Source of the DNA: Saccharopolyspora hirsuta
GTDB lineage: Bacteria > Actinomycetota > Actinomycetes > Mycobacteriales > Pseudonocardiaceae
NCBI RefSeq assembly: GCF_008630535.1
Contig: NZ_VWPH01000006.1
Coordinates: 248,001 to 312,000 of the forward strand
Direction of reading: 5' to 3'
Length of the DNA stretch: 64,000 nt
The translations under genes and the position numbers were made by a program. The notes beneath the pieces are model-generated. The model did no database searches. It was not told the DNA's origin and was given only the letters and a program-made list of their open reading frames with translations. Below are positions 39,344 through 48,052 of this stretch, piece by piece. Position 1 is the first letter of the stretch, and every line of letters begins with the position of its first letter.

Positions 39344-40234
39344 CTACTGCTCGACGCGGACCCAGTCGACGAGGTAGCGGACCTCGCCGGTGGCGATCCG
39401 GTCCACAGTGGACTGCGGGAGGCCGAAGTAGGGCTCGGTGACGCCGTTGACGCCGTTCGGGTAGGCGCCGCCGAGGGCGAAGTTCAGGATCAGGAAGTGC
39501 GGGTCGTCGTAGGCCCAGGTCCAGCCCCTGGACTCGATGTCCTGCTTGGTGACGCGGTAGGTCTCGACGTCGTCGACGAAGAAGGCGATGCCGTCCGGCG
39601 TCCAGTCCGCGCGGTAGACGTGCCAGTCGGCGGGGTTGCCGCCCGGGAACTCCTGGCGCTGGGTGAACGGGGTGTCGCCGTGGTACTCGGGGCCGTGGAT
39701 CGCCGAGCTCGTCCACGGCTCGCCGACGTGCTCCATCACGTCGATCTCACCGCAGTCCGGCCACGGCTTGCCGTTGTCGATGTTCGCGCCCAGCGACCAC
39801 CACGCGGGCCACAGGCCGCTGCCGGTGGCGTTCTCCGGGAGCTTGAGCCGCGCCGAGTAGCTGCCGTAGGTGAACTCGACCTTGTCCTGGGTCTTGACCC
39901 GGCCGGAGACGAAGTCGTAGGTCTGCCCGTCCGGGGCCTGCGTGCCCGGCTTGTAGCGGGGGTGCAGCGCGAGCGCGCCGTTCTCCGCCCCGGTGGCCGG
40001 GTCGTGCTCGACGTAGATGGTCTCGGGCGAGTCGACGTAGGCCTGCTGCTCCTGGTTGACCGTGCCGAAGTTCTCCCCGGTGACCTCGACCGTCCACTTC
40101 GAACGGTCCAGCTCGGTTCCGGAGAAGTCGTCGAAGAACACCTCGGCGCGGGGTGCGGCGCTGGCCTCCACCAGCGGCACCGCGCCCAACACCGCGAGCG
40201 CGGCGGCGCTCGCGAGCAACTTGTTCCGAACCAT
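39344..40234 (-). CDS. Secreted GH16 glycoside hydrolase (beta-glucanase type)
   Basis: The 296-residue exported protein has a signal peptide (LLASAAALAVLGAVPLVEASA) shown as AAALAVLGAVPLVEASA and a GH16 jelly roll with the catalytic GEIDVMEHVG (nucleophile and acid/base glutamates), preceded by WPAWWSLG and followed by WHVYRADWTPDGI. It likely cuts beta-1,3- or mixed-linkage glucans; exact specificity is not readable. GAGGAG precedes the ATG at 40234. Confidence 0.92.
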   Translation of the reverse strand: MVRNKLLASAAALAVLGAVPLVEASAAPRAEVFFDDFSGTELDRSKWTVEVTGENFGTVNQEQQAYVDSPETIYVEHDPATGAENGALALHPRYKPGTQAPDGQTYDFVSGRVKTQDKVEFTYGSYSARLKLPENATGSGLWPAWWSLGANIDNGKPWPDCGEIDVMEHVGEPWTSSAIHGPEYHGDTPFTQRQEFPGGNPADWHVYRADWTPDGIAFFVDDVETYRVTKQDIESRGWTWAYDDPHFLILNFALGGAYPNGVNGVTEPYFGLPQSTVDRIATGEVRYLVDWVRVEQ

Positions 40235-40328
40235 CACCGCTCCTCACCGTCAGAACCGCTTCTTGAGCGATTGAGTATCGCGGTGCGGTCCGAGGGGCGG
40301 GCGGGATTGGCGAGTTCTGGCCGGGTGC

Positions 40329-40526
40329 TCAGCTGCGGGTGCGCAGGGAGGCGACCAGCATGACGACGCCGATCGTCACCGCGGTCAGCGCCAGCAGCCA
40401 CTGCAGCTGGCCGCCGAGGCCGAACAGCACGGTGCCCGCGACGGTGACCGTGATCAGCCCGCCCACCAGGGCGACCAGGTCCGGTCCGCCGCGCTCCCGG
40501 CGGCTGGGGGTCCGCTCGTCAGTCAC
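40329..40526 (-). CDS. Small two-helix membrane protein
   Basis: The 65-residue protein has two hydrophobic helices (LVALVGGLITVTVAGTVLFG and LLALTAVTIGVVMLVASL) after a charged N-terminus. It starts with GTG inside the end of the PspC gene (8-base overlap), so it is co-translated with it. Function unknown; probably part of the PspC membrane unit. Confidence 0.65.
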   Translation of the reverse strand: MTDERTPSRRERGGPDLVALVGGLITVTVAGTVLFGLGGQLQWLLALTAVTIGVVMLVASLRTRS

Positions 40527-41736
40527 GGGTCACCTCCACGCTCCCGACCCCGACCCGCAGGTCGAGGGTCAGCTGACCGCCGCCGGGCCCGTCCGGGCCG
40601 AGGTCGGTCGTCGTCTGGTCCGCGGTGCCGCCGCTGGACGTCTGGTTCAAGCACTGCACGTCGCCCAGCTCCGCCTTGCACCGCACGGTCGCGTCGACGT
40701 CCCGGGGCAGCCGCACCACGATGTCGCCGACCCCGACGCTGGTCGCGCTGCTGGCCGATTCGCCGTCGGCGATCTGCATGTCCCGCAGGTCCAGCGTGAC
40801 CGTCCCGGCCGACAGCTGGTAGTCGGGGGCCAGGCCGCTGAGGGCCGCCGGGCGGATCTGCTGGTCGCCGACGGAGCCGCCGAAGGTGCTCGCCGGTAGC
40901 GCCGAGGCCAGCATCGCCACGGCCGCCAGCGGGACCGCCGCGACGATGAGCCCCCGCCCGCCGCGCAGGAACGAGCCGAGGAGCATCCCCACCCCGAGCA
41001 CGCCGAGCGCGATGGCCAGCGAGACGTACAGCGGCGCTCCCAGCGAGCCGGTGAGACCACCGGCGAAGGCCGCCAGCACCAGCGTCACCCAGGTGATCCA
41101 GCGCCGCGGCGGCCGCTTCGGCTCGGGCGGTTCTGGCTCGCCGGGCTCCGGCAGGTCCCAGGCGAACGGTGCGGCGCCGAGCGGGTCCCACGCGGGCGGG
41201 GTCTGCTGCTCGGTCTTCGAGGTCGACTCGGCACCGGGGTAGACCCAGGTGTTCTCGCCCGCGGGCGTCGCGTCGGGCACCGGTGTCGTGGTGGGTGCCG
41301 CGGCGGGCGGTGCCACGTTGCGGTCGCCGTACGTGCGGTGCACCAGGTAGAACGCGCCCAGCCCCACCGCGAGCCCGATGATCGACGGCGAGCTGGTCAG
41401 CCAGAACACGCTGGGGATCAGCAGCAGCACCAGGATCACGGCGAGCGTGCTGGAGGTCGGCTCCGGCTTCGGCTTCGGACCGCCGGGAACCGGGTCGCCC
41501 TCCTTCGGGAACAGCAACCAGCCCAGCAGGTAGAGCACTACGCCCGCACCGCCGTAGATGGCGGCCAGGACGAAGGCGACCCGGACCAGGATGGGATCGA
41601 TGCCGTACCGGAGGCCGATCGCCGCGGAGACGCCACCCACCTTGCCGCCGAACCGCGGCCGGACCGGGCGGGTCGCCCAGAAGTCCCGCAGGGTGTCCTC
41701 GAACGCCGCGACTCCGGCGCGCTTCGTCGTGCTCAT
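40519..41736 (-). CDS. PspC-domain membrane protein
   Basis: The 405-residue protein begins with a PspC domain (about 25-80: RPRFGGKVGGVSAAIGLRYG, then LVRVAFVLAAIYGGAGVVLYLLG shown in part as LVRVAFVLAAIYGG), a Pro-rich cytoplasmic linker, several further helices, and a C-terminal beta-rich domain with repeated hydrophobic/Gly strands (VGDIVVRLPRDVDATV, LTLDLRVGVGSVEV) like LiaF-type adhesion/sensor domains. It is divergent from a PspC-fused histidine kinase, suggesting an envelope-stress unit similar to LiaF with LiaS/LiaR. ATG at 41736. Confidence 0.85.
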   Translation of the reverse strand: MSTTKRAGVAAFEDTLRDFWATRPVRPRFGGKVGGVSAAIGLRYGIDPILVRVAFVLAAIYGGAGVVLYLLGWLLFPKEGDPVPGGPKPKPEPTSSTLAVILVLLLIPSVFWLTSSPSIIGLAVGLGAFYLVHRTYGDRNVAPPAAAPTTTPVPDATPAGENTWVYPGAESTSKTEQQTPPAWDPLGAAPFAWDLPEPGEPEPPEPKRPPRRWITWVTLVLAAFAGGLTGSLGAPLYVSLAIALGVLGVGMLLGSFLRGGRGLIVAAVPLAAVAMLASALPASTFGGSVGDQQIRPAALSGLAPDYQLSAGTVTLDLRDMQIADGESASSATSVGVGDIVVRLPRDVDATVRCKAELGDVQCLNQTSSGGTADQTTTDLGPDGPGGGQLTLDLRVGVGSVEVTRD

Positions 41737-41823
41737 GCCAACCACTATCGGTGCCAGGCGACCCCCGGAGCATCAGGGACGCCCCTGATCCGGCCCGGAA
41801 TGTCATTGCCAGTCGGTGGTTGA

Positions 41824-42016
41824 GTTGCCAGGGTGGTCGCTTGGCGGAACCTGAGCGCTTCCCCGGACTGCGGGTGCCCCTCCTGATGTATGTCCAATGC
41901 ACGGCGGAGGGGCCGTCCTCGCCGGGAAACCGCTCAGAACCCGCCGGTGGTCACTTTGCCGAGGTGGCCCAAGCGGCTGCCGCCGCTTCCGAAGGCGCGG
42001 ACGGCTTCGCCGACAG
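41824..42016 (+). repeat. Structured repeat R7, subfamily B, in a divergent promoter
   Basis: The stems pair: CTGAGCGCTTCCCCGG with CCGGGAAACCGCTCAG (one mismatch), GCCCCTCC with GGAGGGGC, AAGCGGC with GCCGCTT. Unlike the other copies it does not follow a stop codon; it lies between the divergent PspC gene and PspC-kinase gene, where it fills most of the 322-base gap. Confidence 0.85.
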
Positions 42017-42058
42017 GATCTCAGGGACGGTCCCTGATGCCCCCGTGCGCGCGAGCGT

Positions 42059-43366
42059 GTGACCATCGATGTCGTGAGAGACCAGCTGAACCAGCAGCGC
42101 GACACCGGGCCGGGGGCTGCCACGCAGCCGATGGCCCAGCAGCGCCCGCAGAGCGTGGCGCAGCTGCGGCGGCGCCGCAGCGGGCGACTGGTCGCCGGGG
42201 TGGCCAGCGGGGTGGCCGAGCACCTCGGGGTGCCGGTGCTCTGGGTGCGCGGCGGGTTCGCGGTGCTGGCGGTGTGCGGCGGGGCGGGCATCCTGGCCTA
42301 CTCGCTGCTGTGGGTGTTCGTGCCGCAGTCCACCGGTGCCGAGAAGCCGGTGTCGACCAAGGAGCGGCAGCAGGGCTTCGGCGTGATCCTGCTCTGCCTC
42401 GGCGCGATGGTGGCCGTCGGCGGTCTGATCTCGATGCCCACCTGGCTGGGCGCGCCGCTGGTGGTGGTGCTGGTCGGGGCGGCCGTGGTGTGGCGGGAGG
42501 CCGACGAGTCGCAGCGCCGCCGCTGGCGGCAGGGCGCGCGGACCAACGTGGTCGGCGCGCTGCTCGGCGGTGGCGGCCGGTCGGCCATGATCCGGGTGCT
42601 GGCCGGTGCGGCGCTGGTCGTGGTGGGCATCGTGGTGCTGCTGGCCGGATCGACGTCGATGGACGAGGTGCGCTTCGCCCTGCTCGCGGTGGGCGCGACG
42701 CTGGTCGGTGTCGCGGTGCTGACGGTGCCGTGGTGGGTGCGCCTGGTGCGCGACCTCAACATCGAGCGGGCCAGCCGGATCCGCTCCCAGGAGCGCGCCG
42801 AGATCGCCGCTCACCTGCACGACTCGGTGCTGCAGACGCTGGCGCTGATCCAGAAGCAGGCCGAGTCCGAGCGCGAGGTGCGGCGGCTGGCCCGCGGGCA
42901 GGAGCGCGAGCTGCGGAACTGGCTGTACGGCCCGGACGGCTACGGCGCGCAGCGGCAGGCGGTGGAGGACAAGCCCGCGGCCACCCTCTCCGCCGAGCTG
43001 ACCCGGATCTGCGGCGAGGTCGAGGACAGCTTCGCGATCAAGGTCCAGCAGGTCGTGGTCGGCGACTGCGACCTCGACGAGCGGTTGTCCGCGCAGCTCG
43101 CCGCGGCCCGGGAGGCGGTCGTCAACGCGGCCAAGCACGCCGGGGTCGCGGAGGTGAGCGTGTACGCGGAGGTGGAGGCCTCGCAGGTCTCGGTGTACGT
43201 CCGCGACCGCGGCGCCGGGTTCGACCCGGCCAGCGTGCCCGCCGACCGGCACGGCCTGGCCGATTCGATCCGCGGCCGCATGCAGCGGCACGGCGGGAAG
43301 GTCAAGGTGCGCACCTCGCCCGGCGAGGGCACCGAGGTGCAGATGGAAATGCCGAGAGCGGCGTGA
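42059..43366 (+). CDS. Histidine kinase with N-terminal PspC domain
   Basis: The 435-residue kinase carries a PspC domain at about 35-92 (RRSGRLVAGVASGVAEHLG), four further membrane helices (about 105-225), the HisKA_3-like box AEIAAHLHDSVLQTLALIQ with phospho-His254, and an HATPase domain (REAVVNAAKHAGV; HGLADSIRGRM). It probably senses envelope state with the divergent PspC protein and phosphorylates the next gene's product. The GTG start at 42059 lacks a ribosome site; ATG at 42131 is an alternative. Confidence 0.88.
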   Translation: MTIDVVRDQLNQQRDTGPGAATQPMAQQRPQSVAQLRRRRSGRLVAGVASGVAEHLGVPVLWVRGGFAVLAVCGGAGILAYSLLWVFVPQSTGAEKPVSTKERQQGFGVILLCLGAMVAVGGLISMPTWLGAPLVVVLVGAAVVWREADESQRRRWRQGARTNVVGALLGGGGRSAMIRVLAGAALVVVGIVVLLAGSTSMDEVRFALLAVGATLVGVAVLTVPWWVRLVRDLNIERASRIRSQERAEIAAHLHDSVLQTLALIQKQAESEREVRRLARGQERELRNWLYGPDGYGAQRQAVEDKPAATLSAELTRICGEVEDSFAIKVQQVVVGDCDLDERLSAQLAAAREAVVNAAKHAGVAEVSVYAEVEASQVSVYVRDRGAGFDPASVPADRHGLADSIRGRMQRHGGKVKVRTSPGEGTEVQMEMPRAA

Positions 43367-43412
43367 AGTTCGCGTACGCTGCGGACGAGCCCAGCGATGG
43401 AGGATGTTGATC

Positions 43413-44087
43413 GTGACCGGTGAAGACACCACCGCCCCGCACCGGGTCCGGGTGTTCCTCGTCGACGACCACGCGCTGTTCCGCACCGGGGTGCGCGCGG
43501 AGCTGGCCGCTGCCGAGCAGGTCGAGGTGGTGGGCGAGGCCGGGTCGGTGGCCGAGGCCGTCGCCGGGATCGCGCACTACAAGCCCGAAGTCGTCCTGCT
43601 GGACGTGCACATGCCCGACGGCGGCGGTGCCGAGGTGCTGCGCCAGGTGCGCGGCCAGCAGCCGGACGTGGTGTTCCTGGCGCTGTCGGTGTCCGACGCC
43701 GCGGAGGACGTGATCGCGGTGATCCGCGGCGGCGCCCGCGGCTACGTCACCAAGACCATCTCCGGCCGGGAGCTGGCCGACGCGATCGTGCGGGTGCGCG
43801 CCGGGGACGCGGTGTTCTCGCCGCGGCTGGCGGGTTTCGTGCTGGACGCCTTCTCCGAGGGACCGAATTCGGCCCCGGTCGGCGACCCCGAGCTGGACCT
43901 GCTCACGCCCCGCGAGCGCGAGGTCCTGCGGCTGCTGGCGCGCGGCTACGCCTACAAGGAGATCGCCTCGGAGCTGTTCATCTCCGTCAAGACGGTGGAG
44001 ACGCACGTGTCCAGCGTCCTGCGCAAGACCCAGCTCTCCAACCGCTACGAGCTCTCCCGCTGGGCCTCCGACCGCCGCTTGGTGTGA
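43413..44087 (+). CDS. NarL/LuxR-type response regulator (PspC system)
   Basis: The 224-residue partner of the PspC kinase. The receiver has DD (18-19), phospho-Asp64 (VVLLDVHMPDG) and Lys114 (YVTKTISG). The HTH is [20 protein letters not shown] and FISVKTVETHVSSVLRKTQL. The start is taken as GTG at 43413 because GGAGG is 9 bases upstream; the ATG at 43404 abuts that ribosome site. R8 follows 17 bases after the stop. Confidence 0.92.
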   Translation: MTGEDTTAPHRVRVFLVDDHALFRTGVRAELAAAEQVEVVGEAGSVAEAVAGIAHYKPEVVLLDVHMPDGGGAEVLRQVRGQQPDVVFLALSVSDAAEDVIAVIRGGARGYVTKTISGRELADAIVRVRAGDAVFSPRLAGFVLDAFSEGPNSAPVGDPELDLLTPREREVLRLLARGYAYKEIASELFISVKTVETHVSSVLRKTQLSNRYELSRWASDRRLV

Positions 44088-44103
44088 GGGGTTGTCTGAC
44101 GAA

Positions 44104-44280
44104 CTCGTTTTGCGTGGCGGTGCCGGTAGCGGAACCTCAGACGCCGCCTGGCTGCGGGATCCCGTTTTTATGTATGTCCAATACACGGCAAACGGGCTGT
44201 CCTCGCCAGGCGACGTCTGAGAACCCGCGGCGGTGCCAGTTTGCGGGGTGGGCTAAGCGGCTGCGCCGCTTAAGAGACAA
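44104..44280 (+). repeat. Structured repeat R8
   Basis: A full subfamily A copy, nearest to R1: CTCAGACG/CGTCTGAG, CCCGTTT/AAACGGG around TATGTATGTCCAATACACGG, and AAGCGGC/GCCGCTT. It starts 17 bases after the response regulator stop. Confidence 0.9.
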
Positions 44281-44291
44281 CTGACCATCGC

Positions 44292-45290
44292 CTAGGCCCA
44301 GACGCGCATCGGGACGAAGCCGGTGGCGCGGCCCGAGCGGTCCAGGAGCCGTCCCATGCGCTTGACCGTCCGCAGGTTCACCAGCGTGTCGTGCACGACG
44401 AGGGCCGGGAAGTTCCGCGTCGCGACCTGCTCGAACTGCTGGACCGCGCTGATCGACGGCAGCCAGACCGTGGCGACCAGGTTGTGCTCGCCGGTGACCG
44501 CCGCGCACATCCGGACCGGCGAGAGCCCGGCCAGCCCGGCCCCGACGCGGTCCACGTCGAGCGCGGCGACCCGCCCGCGCAAGGTGGCGGTGACCGGCAG
44601 CCCGACCAGCGGCGCGGCCACCTCGCAGCGCAGCGCGAGCACGCGCGAGCGCAGCATCGCGGTGACCCGGCGGCGGGCGGTGGCCTGGCTGGTCCCGGCC
44701 TCCTCGGCGAGCTGGGCGTAGGAGGTGCGGCCGTCCGCGGACAGCAGGCCCGCCAGCTTCCGGTCCAGGCCGGTGAAGGTGATCGACGACGCGGACTGCT
44801 GGCCGAAGCCGGGATCCAGCGCGGCGTGCGCCGAAGCGCCCAGCGCGTGCAGCCGCCAGTTCGCCCCCTCGCTGTAGAACCGGGTGACCAGTGCGGTCGT
44901 GGTGGCGGTCAGGCCGTGGACCTGCTCGACGTGCTGCACCAGGTAGTGGTTGAGCGCTTCGAGGTCCTGCGCGGCCACGGTGAGCAGCAGGTCCTGCGTC
45001 CCGGCGGTGATCTCCACGGAGATGCAGCACGAGTCCTCGGCGAGGGTGGCCGCGACCTGCTCCTTGGTGCCCGGTCGGCACCGGGCCGTCACCAGCGCGA
45101 CGCAGCCGCCGGTGGACAGCGCGCGGAAGTACGCGGTCGTCCAGGCGTCACCGCGCTCGGCGAGCCGCTCCCAGCGCCGGGCCACCGCGTCCGCCGAGCG
45201 GACGCCCAGCGAGGTGGCCACCGCGGACCACGGCGCCCGCGGCCAGACCTGCAGCGCGTTCACCAGCGCCAGGTCCGACTCGCTCAGCAT
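44292..45290 (-). CDS. Double Lrp/AsnC-type regulator
   Basis: The 332-residue protein has two Lrp units in tandem: HTH at about 5-40 (LSESDLALVNALQVWPRAPW) with ligand domain to about 150, and a second HTH (TGLDRKLAGLLSADGRTSYA, SQATARRRVTAM) with RAM-like domain to the end. Fused double Lrps are common in actinobacteria and usually control a neighbouring transporter. It is divergent from the MFS gene, 108 bases away. ATG at 45290 is used; GTG at 45308 is possible. Confidence 0.87.
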   Translation of the reverse strand: MLSESDLALVNALQVWPRAPWSAVATSLGVRSADAVARRWERLAERGDAWTTAYFRALSTGGCVALVTARCRPGTKEQVAATLAEDSCCISVEITAGTQDLLLTVAAQDLEALNHYLVQHVEQVHGLTATTTALVTRFYSEGANWRLHALGASAHAALDPGFGQQSASSITFTGLDRKLAGLLSADGRTSYAQLAEEAGTSQATARRRVTAMLRSRVLALRCEVAAPLVGLPVTATLRGRVAALDVDRVGAGLAGLSPVRMCAAVTGEHNLVATVWLPSISAVQQFEQVATRNFPALVVHDTLVNLRTVKRMGRLLDRSGRATGFVPMRVWA

Positions 45291-45398
45291 GACCGTTTTC
45301 CGCGTCACAGCCGGGGATCATGACGGATTCCCCGACATCCGACAACGCTTGCGCCGCGTTCACCGACCATGCCGCCACCCGGATGGAAGGAGGCGCTG

Positions 45399-46814
45399 GT
45401 GACCGCCGCACCCCAGCCCACTGGTACGGAACTCCTCGCCCGCCTGGACCGGCTCCCGGTCGGCAGACCGCATCGCCGGTTGATGCTGCAGGGCGGGCTC
45501 GGCTACCTCTTCGAGTCCTACGACGCCGTGCTGCTCGGCTACGCGGCCTCGGCCGTGGTCGCCATCTGGTCGGTCGGCTCCGGCCTGGCCGGGTGGCTGC
45601 TGGCCTCGGTGTTCATCGGCTACCTGATCGGCGCGCTGGTCGCGGGCGTGCTGGCCGACCGGATCGGGCGGCGGCGCGTGCTGATGTACGCGCTGCTGGT
45701 CTACGTGGTGTTCACGGTCGTCGCGGCGACCGCGAACAGCCCGGGGGAGCTGATCCTCTGGCGGGTGCTCAGCGGGATCGGCATCGGCGCCGAGGCCACC
45801 ATGATCGTGCCCTACATCTCGGAGTTCCTGCCCACCCGCAACCGGGGCCGCAACATCGGCAACACGATGCTGTTCCTCGGTTTCGGCTACGTGCTGGCCG
45901 GGCTGACCGCGGTCACCGTGATCAGCCCGAACCCGGAGCCGGGGTGGCGCATCGCGTGCCTCATCTGCGTCGCTCCCGTCCTGCTGCTGCTCTGGTGGCG
46001 CCGGGATCTGCTGGAGTCACCGCGCTTCCTGATCAGCCAGGGCCGCATCGAGGAAGCCGCCGCGATCGTCGAGCGCTTCGAGCGCGAAACCGCGGTCAAC
46101 GGTCAGCTGCCACCGGTACCGGCGGCGACCGCACCGGCCCGCGAACCCGCGCCCCGGCGGAACGTGCTGCGGCAGTTCGCCGCGCTGTGGGGGCCGGGCC
46201 TCGCGGTGCGCACCGGAGTGGTGTGCGTGCTGTGGTTCGCCATCCAGGCCACGCACTACGGCTACGGGACCTGGCTGCCCACGCTCCTGGTGCTCAAGGG
46301 CTTCACGATCACCAAGAGCTTCTCGTTCGCGCTGGCCAGCGCCGTCGCGCAGATCCCCGGCTACTACCTGGCCGCCGCCATCAGCGAGCGCATCGACCGG
46401 AAGTGGACGATCGTGGCGTTCATGGGCGGCTCCATCGCCTGCGCGGCCGGGCTGGCCACCGCGGAGGACGAGGTGGCGATCTTCTGCTTCGTCGTCGCGC
46501 TCTCGTTCTTCATGAACGGCGTCGCCGGTCCGCTGTACGCCTACACCTCCGAGATCTACCCGACCGAGTCCCGGGCGACCGGGATGGGGCTGGCCAGCGC
46601 GACCGCGCGGGTCGGGGCGATCATGGCGCCGGTGGCGATCGGCTACCTGCACGACGACCTCGGGTTCGCCGGTGTTTTCGCGATGCTGTGCGGACTCCTG
46701 CTGGTCGGCGCCGTGGTGCTCGCGCTGCTGGGGCTGCGCACCGCGGGGCGGAGCTTGGAGGCCATGCACGCCGAACCGGCCGCCGCGAGGACTCGCGACG
46801 ACCAGCCGGCGTGA
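45399..46814 (+). CDS. MFS transporter (metabolite:H+ symporter/sugar-porter type)
   Basis: The 471-residue carrier has twelve predicted helices with YLFESYDAVLLGY in helix 1, ADRIGRRRVLMYALL as the A-loop and YTSEIYPTESRATGMG in the C-half, matching the organic-acid/aromatic or niacin-type porters. Substrate unknown. GTG at 45399 has GGAAGGAGG upstream; an in-frame ATG 30 bases earlier lacks one. Its stop is 4 bases from the stop of the convergent EamA gene with no hairpin between. Confidence 0.88.
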   Translation: MTAAPQPTGTELLARLDRLPVGRPHRRLMLQGGLGYLFESYDAVLLGYAASAVVAIWSVGSGLAGWLLASVFIGYLIGALVAGVLADRIGRRRVLMYALLVYVVFTVVAATANSPGELILWRVLSGIGIGAEATMIVPYISEFLPTRNRGRNIGNTMLFLGFGYVLAGLTAVTVISPNPEPGWRIACLICVAPVLLLLWWRRDLLESPRFLISQGRIEEAAAIVERFERETAVNGQLPPVPAATAPAREPAPRRNVLRQFAALWGPGLAVRTGVVCVLWFAIQATHYGYGTWLPTLLVLKGFTITKSFSFALASAVAQIPGYYLAAAISERIDRKWTIVAFMGGSIACAAGLATAEDEVAIFCFVVALSFFMNGVAGPLYAYTSEIYPTESRATGMGLASATARVGAIMAPVAIGYLHDDLGFAGVFAMLCGLLLVGAVVLALLGLRTAGRSLEAMHAEPAAARTRDDQPA

Positions 46815-46818
46815 TCGG

Positions 46819-46983
46819 TCACTTCATCGGGTGGTTGGTGGCCAGCTCGGCGTAGAGCTGGGAGCCGCGCATCAGGGCGAGGTGCAACCGGGCCCAGCCC
46901 TTCGGCGGGGCGATCGGCGGGAGCTCCTCGGTCCTGGTGCGCGGCTCGACCGCGGTGGCTCCGGTGCGGTTTCCTTCCGACAT
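46819..46983 (-). CDS. Possible nested 54-residue product inside the EamA gene
   Basis: An ATG at 46983, in frame with the EamA gene, is preceded by AGGAGGAGAAG, the best ribosome site in the region. The product MSEGNRTGATAVEPRTRTEE, then PPIAPPKGWARLHLALM and so on, would be a free soluble peptide. Whether it is made alone is unknown. Confidence 0.3.
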   Translation of the reverse strand: MSEGNRTGATAVEPRTRTEELPPIAPPKGWARLHLALMRGSQLYAELATNHPMK

Positions 46984-47895
46984 CTTCTCCTCCTGAACGG
47001 TGGTGGGGACGGCAGTGGTTCGGGTGGTGGGCGAGCGGCGGGTCAGCAGCACGCCGACCAGCACGACCGCCATGCCCAGCAGGATTCGCAGGCCCAGCTC
47101 CTCGCCGAGCAGCCACCAGCCGAGCAGGACCGAGACGATCGGCATCAGGTAGGTCACCGTCGAGGCGGTGGTGGCGCCCTCGTCGCTGATGATCCGGTAG
47201 TTCAGCGCGAACGCGAGGCCGGTGCCGAAGATGCCCAGCACGGCGACCGAGACCAGCGCGAGCAGGCCCCAGTGCACCGGGCGCAGGCCGTCCAGCGGCA
47301 GCGCCACGACGGCGTACCCGGTGGCCGCGATCATCTGCATCGCGGCCAGCACCAGCGGCGGCAGACCGTGCTGGCCGGTCAGCTTCCGTCCGATGTAGAC
47401 GTACGAGATCCCGTAGCTGACCGCCGCGCCGAGGCAGGCGAGCACTCCCCAGCTGAGCATGCCGGTGCCCTGCCACGGCGCGAAGATCAGCAGCACGCCG
47501 AGGAAGCCGAGCAGCAGCCCGCCGAGCCGGGCCGGGGGCGGTGCCTCGCGGGTGACCAGCACCCCGAACAGCACGGTCCACAGTGGAGTGGTCGCGTTCA
47601 GCACCCCGGTCAGCCCGGAGTCGACAGTCTGCTCGCCGATCCCGAACAGGACCCACGGCAGAGTGCTGCCGAACAGCGCGGCGACCGCGACGTGCCGCCA
47701 GACCGCGCGGTCGCGGCCGATCCGCAACCCGCGCACCGCGCACAGCGCCAGCAGCACCAGCGCGCCGAGCACGATGCGCGTCAGCGCGATCTGCGTGGGC
47801 GCGAGCGCCTCCAGGGCCAGCTTGATCAGCAGGAAGCTGGATCCCCACAGCAGCGCCAGAGCGCCGAGTCGGAAGTAGTTCGTCGGGTTGTTCAT
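46819..47895 (-). CDS. EamA-family (DMT) permease with C-terminal extension
   Basis: The 358-residue protein has two EamA repeats of five helices (FRLGALALLWGSSFLLIK at the start; LSWGVLACLGAAVSYGISYVY at the second repeat, shown in part). Members export amino acids or metabolites. After the last helix a 55-residue soluble tail follows, opening at an in-frame ATG (46983) that has a perfect AGGAGGAG 3 to 4 bases away, so the tail may also be made as a separate small protein. It is divergent from a LysR gene that probably controls it. Confidence 0.9.
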   Translation of the reverse strand: MNNPTNYFRLGALALLWGSSFLLIKLALEALAPTQIALTRIVLGALVLLALCAVRGLRIGRDRAVWRHVAVAALFGSTLPWVLFGIGEQTVDSGLTGVLNATTPLWTVLFGVLVTREAPPPARLGGLLLGFLGVLLIFAPWQGTGMLSWGVLACLGAAVSYGISYVYIGRKLTGQHGLPPLVLAAMQMIAATGYAVVALPLDGLRPVHWGLLALVSVAVLGIFGTGLAFALNYRIISDEGATTASTVTYLMPIVSVLLGWWLLGEELGLRILLGMAVVLVGVLLTRRSPTTRTTAVPTTVQEEKMSEGNRTGATAVEPRTRTEELPPIAPPKGWARLHLALMRGSQLYAELATNHPMK

Positions 47896-48052
47896 GGCCT
47901 CTCCGGTTTCGCGGATTCGCCGGGACGGTAGGTGGTGGTTGCTTCGGCGCTTGCCGAACCGTTCGCTCGCCCTCTACGTTCCGCCAGACCGCGCGTAAGG
48001 ACAAGTGAAATAAAATCAACGAACGTTTCAGATCTGCTGTAGGATCGGGAGC

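Noticed and set aside
44084-44284. Open frames running through the repeats (SFCVAVPVAEPQ...ENPRR style peptides)
   Set aside because: The stems vary by paired changes that preserve base pairing and not the peptide, and copies with the centre deleted break the frame. RNA or DNA structure explains them better than a protein.
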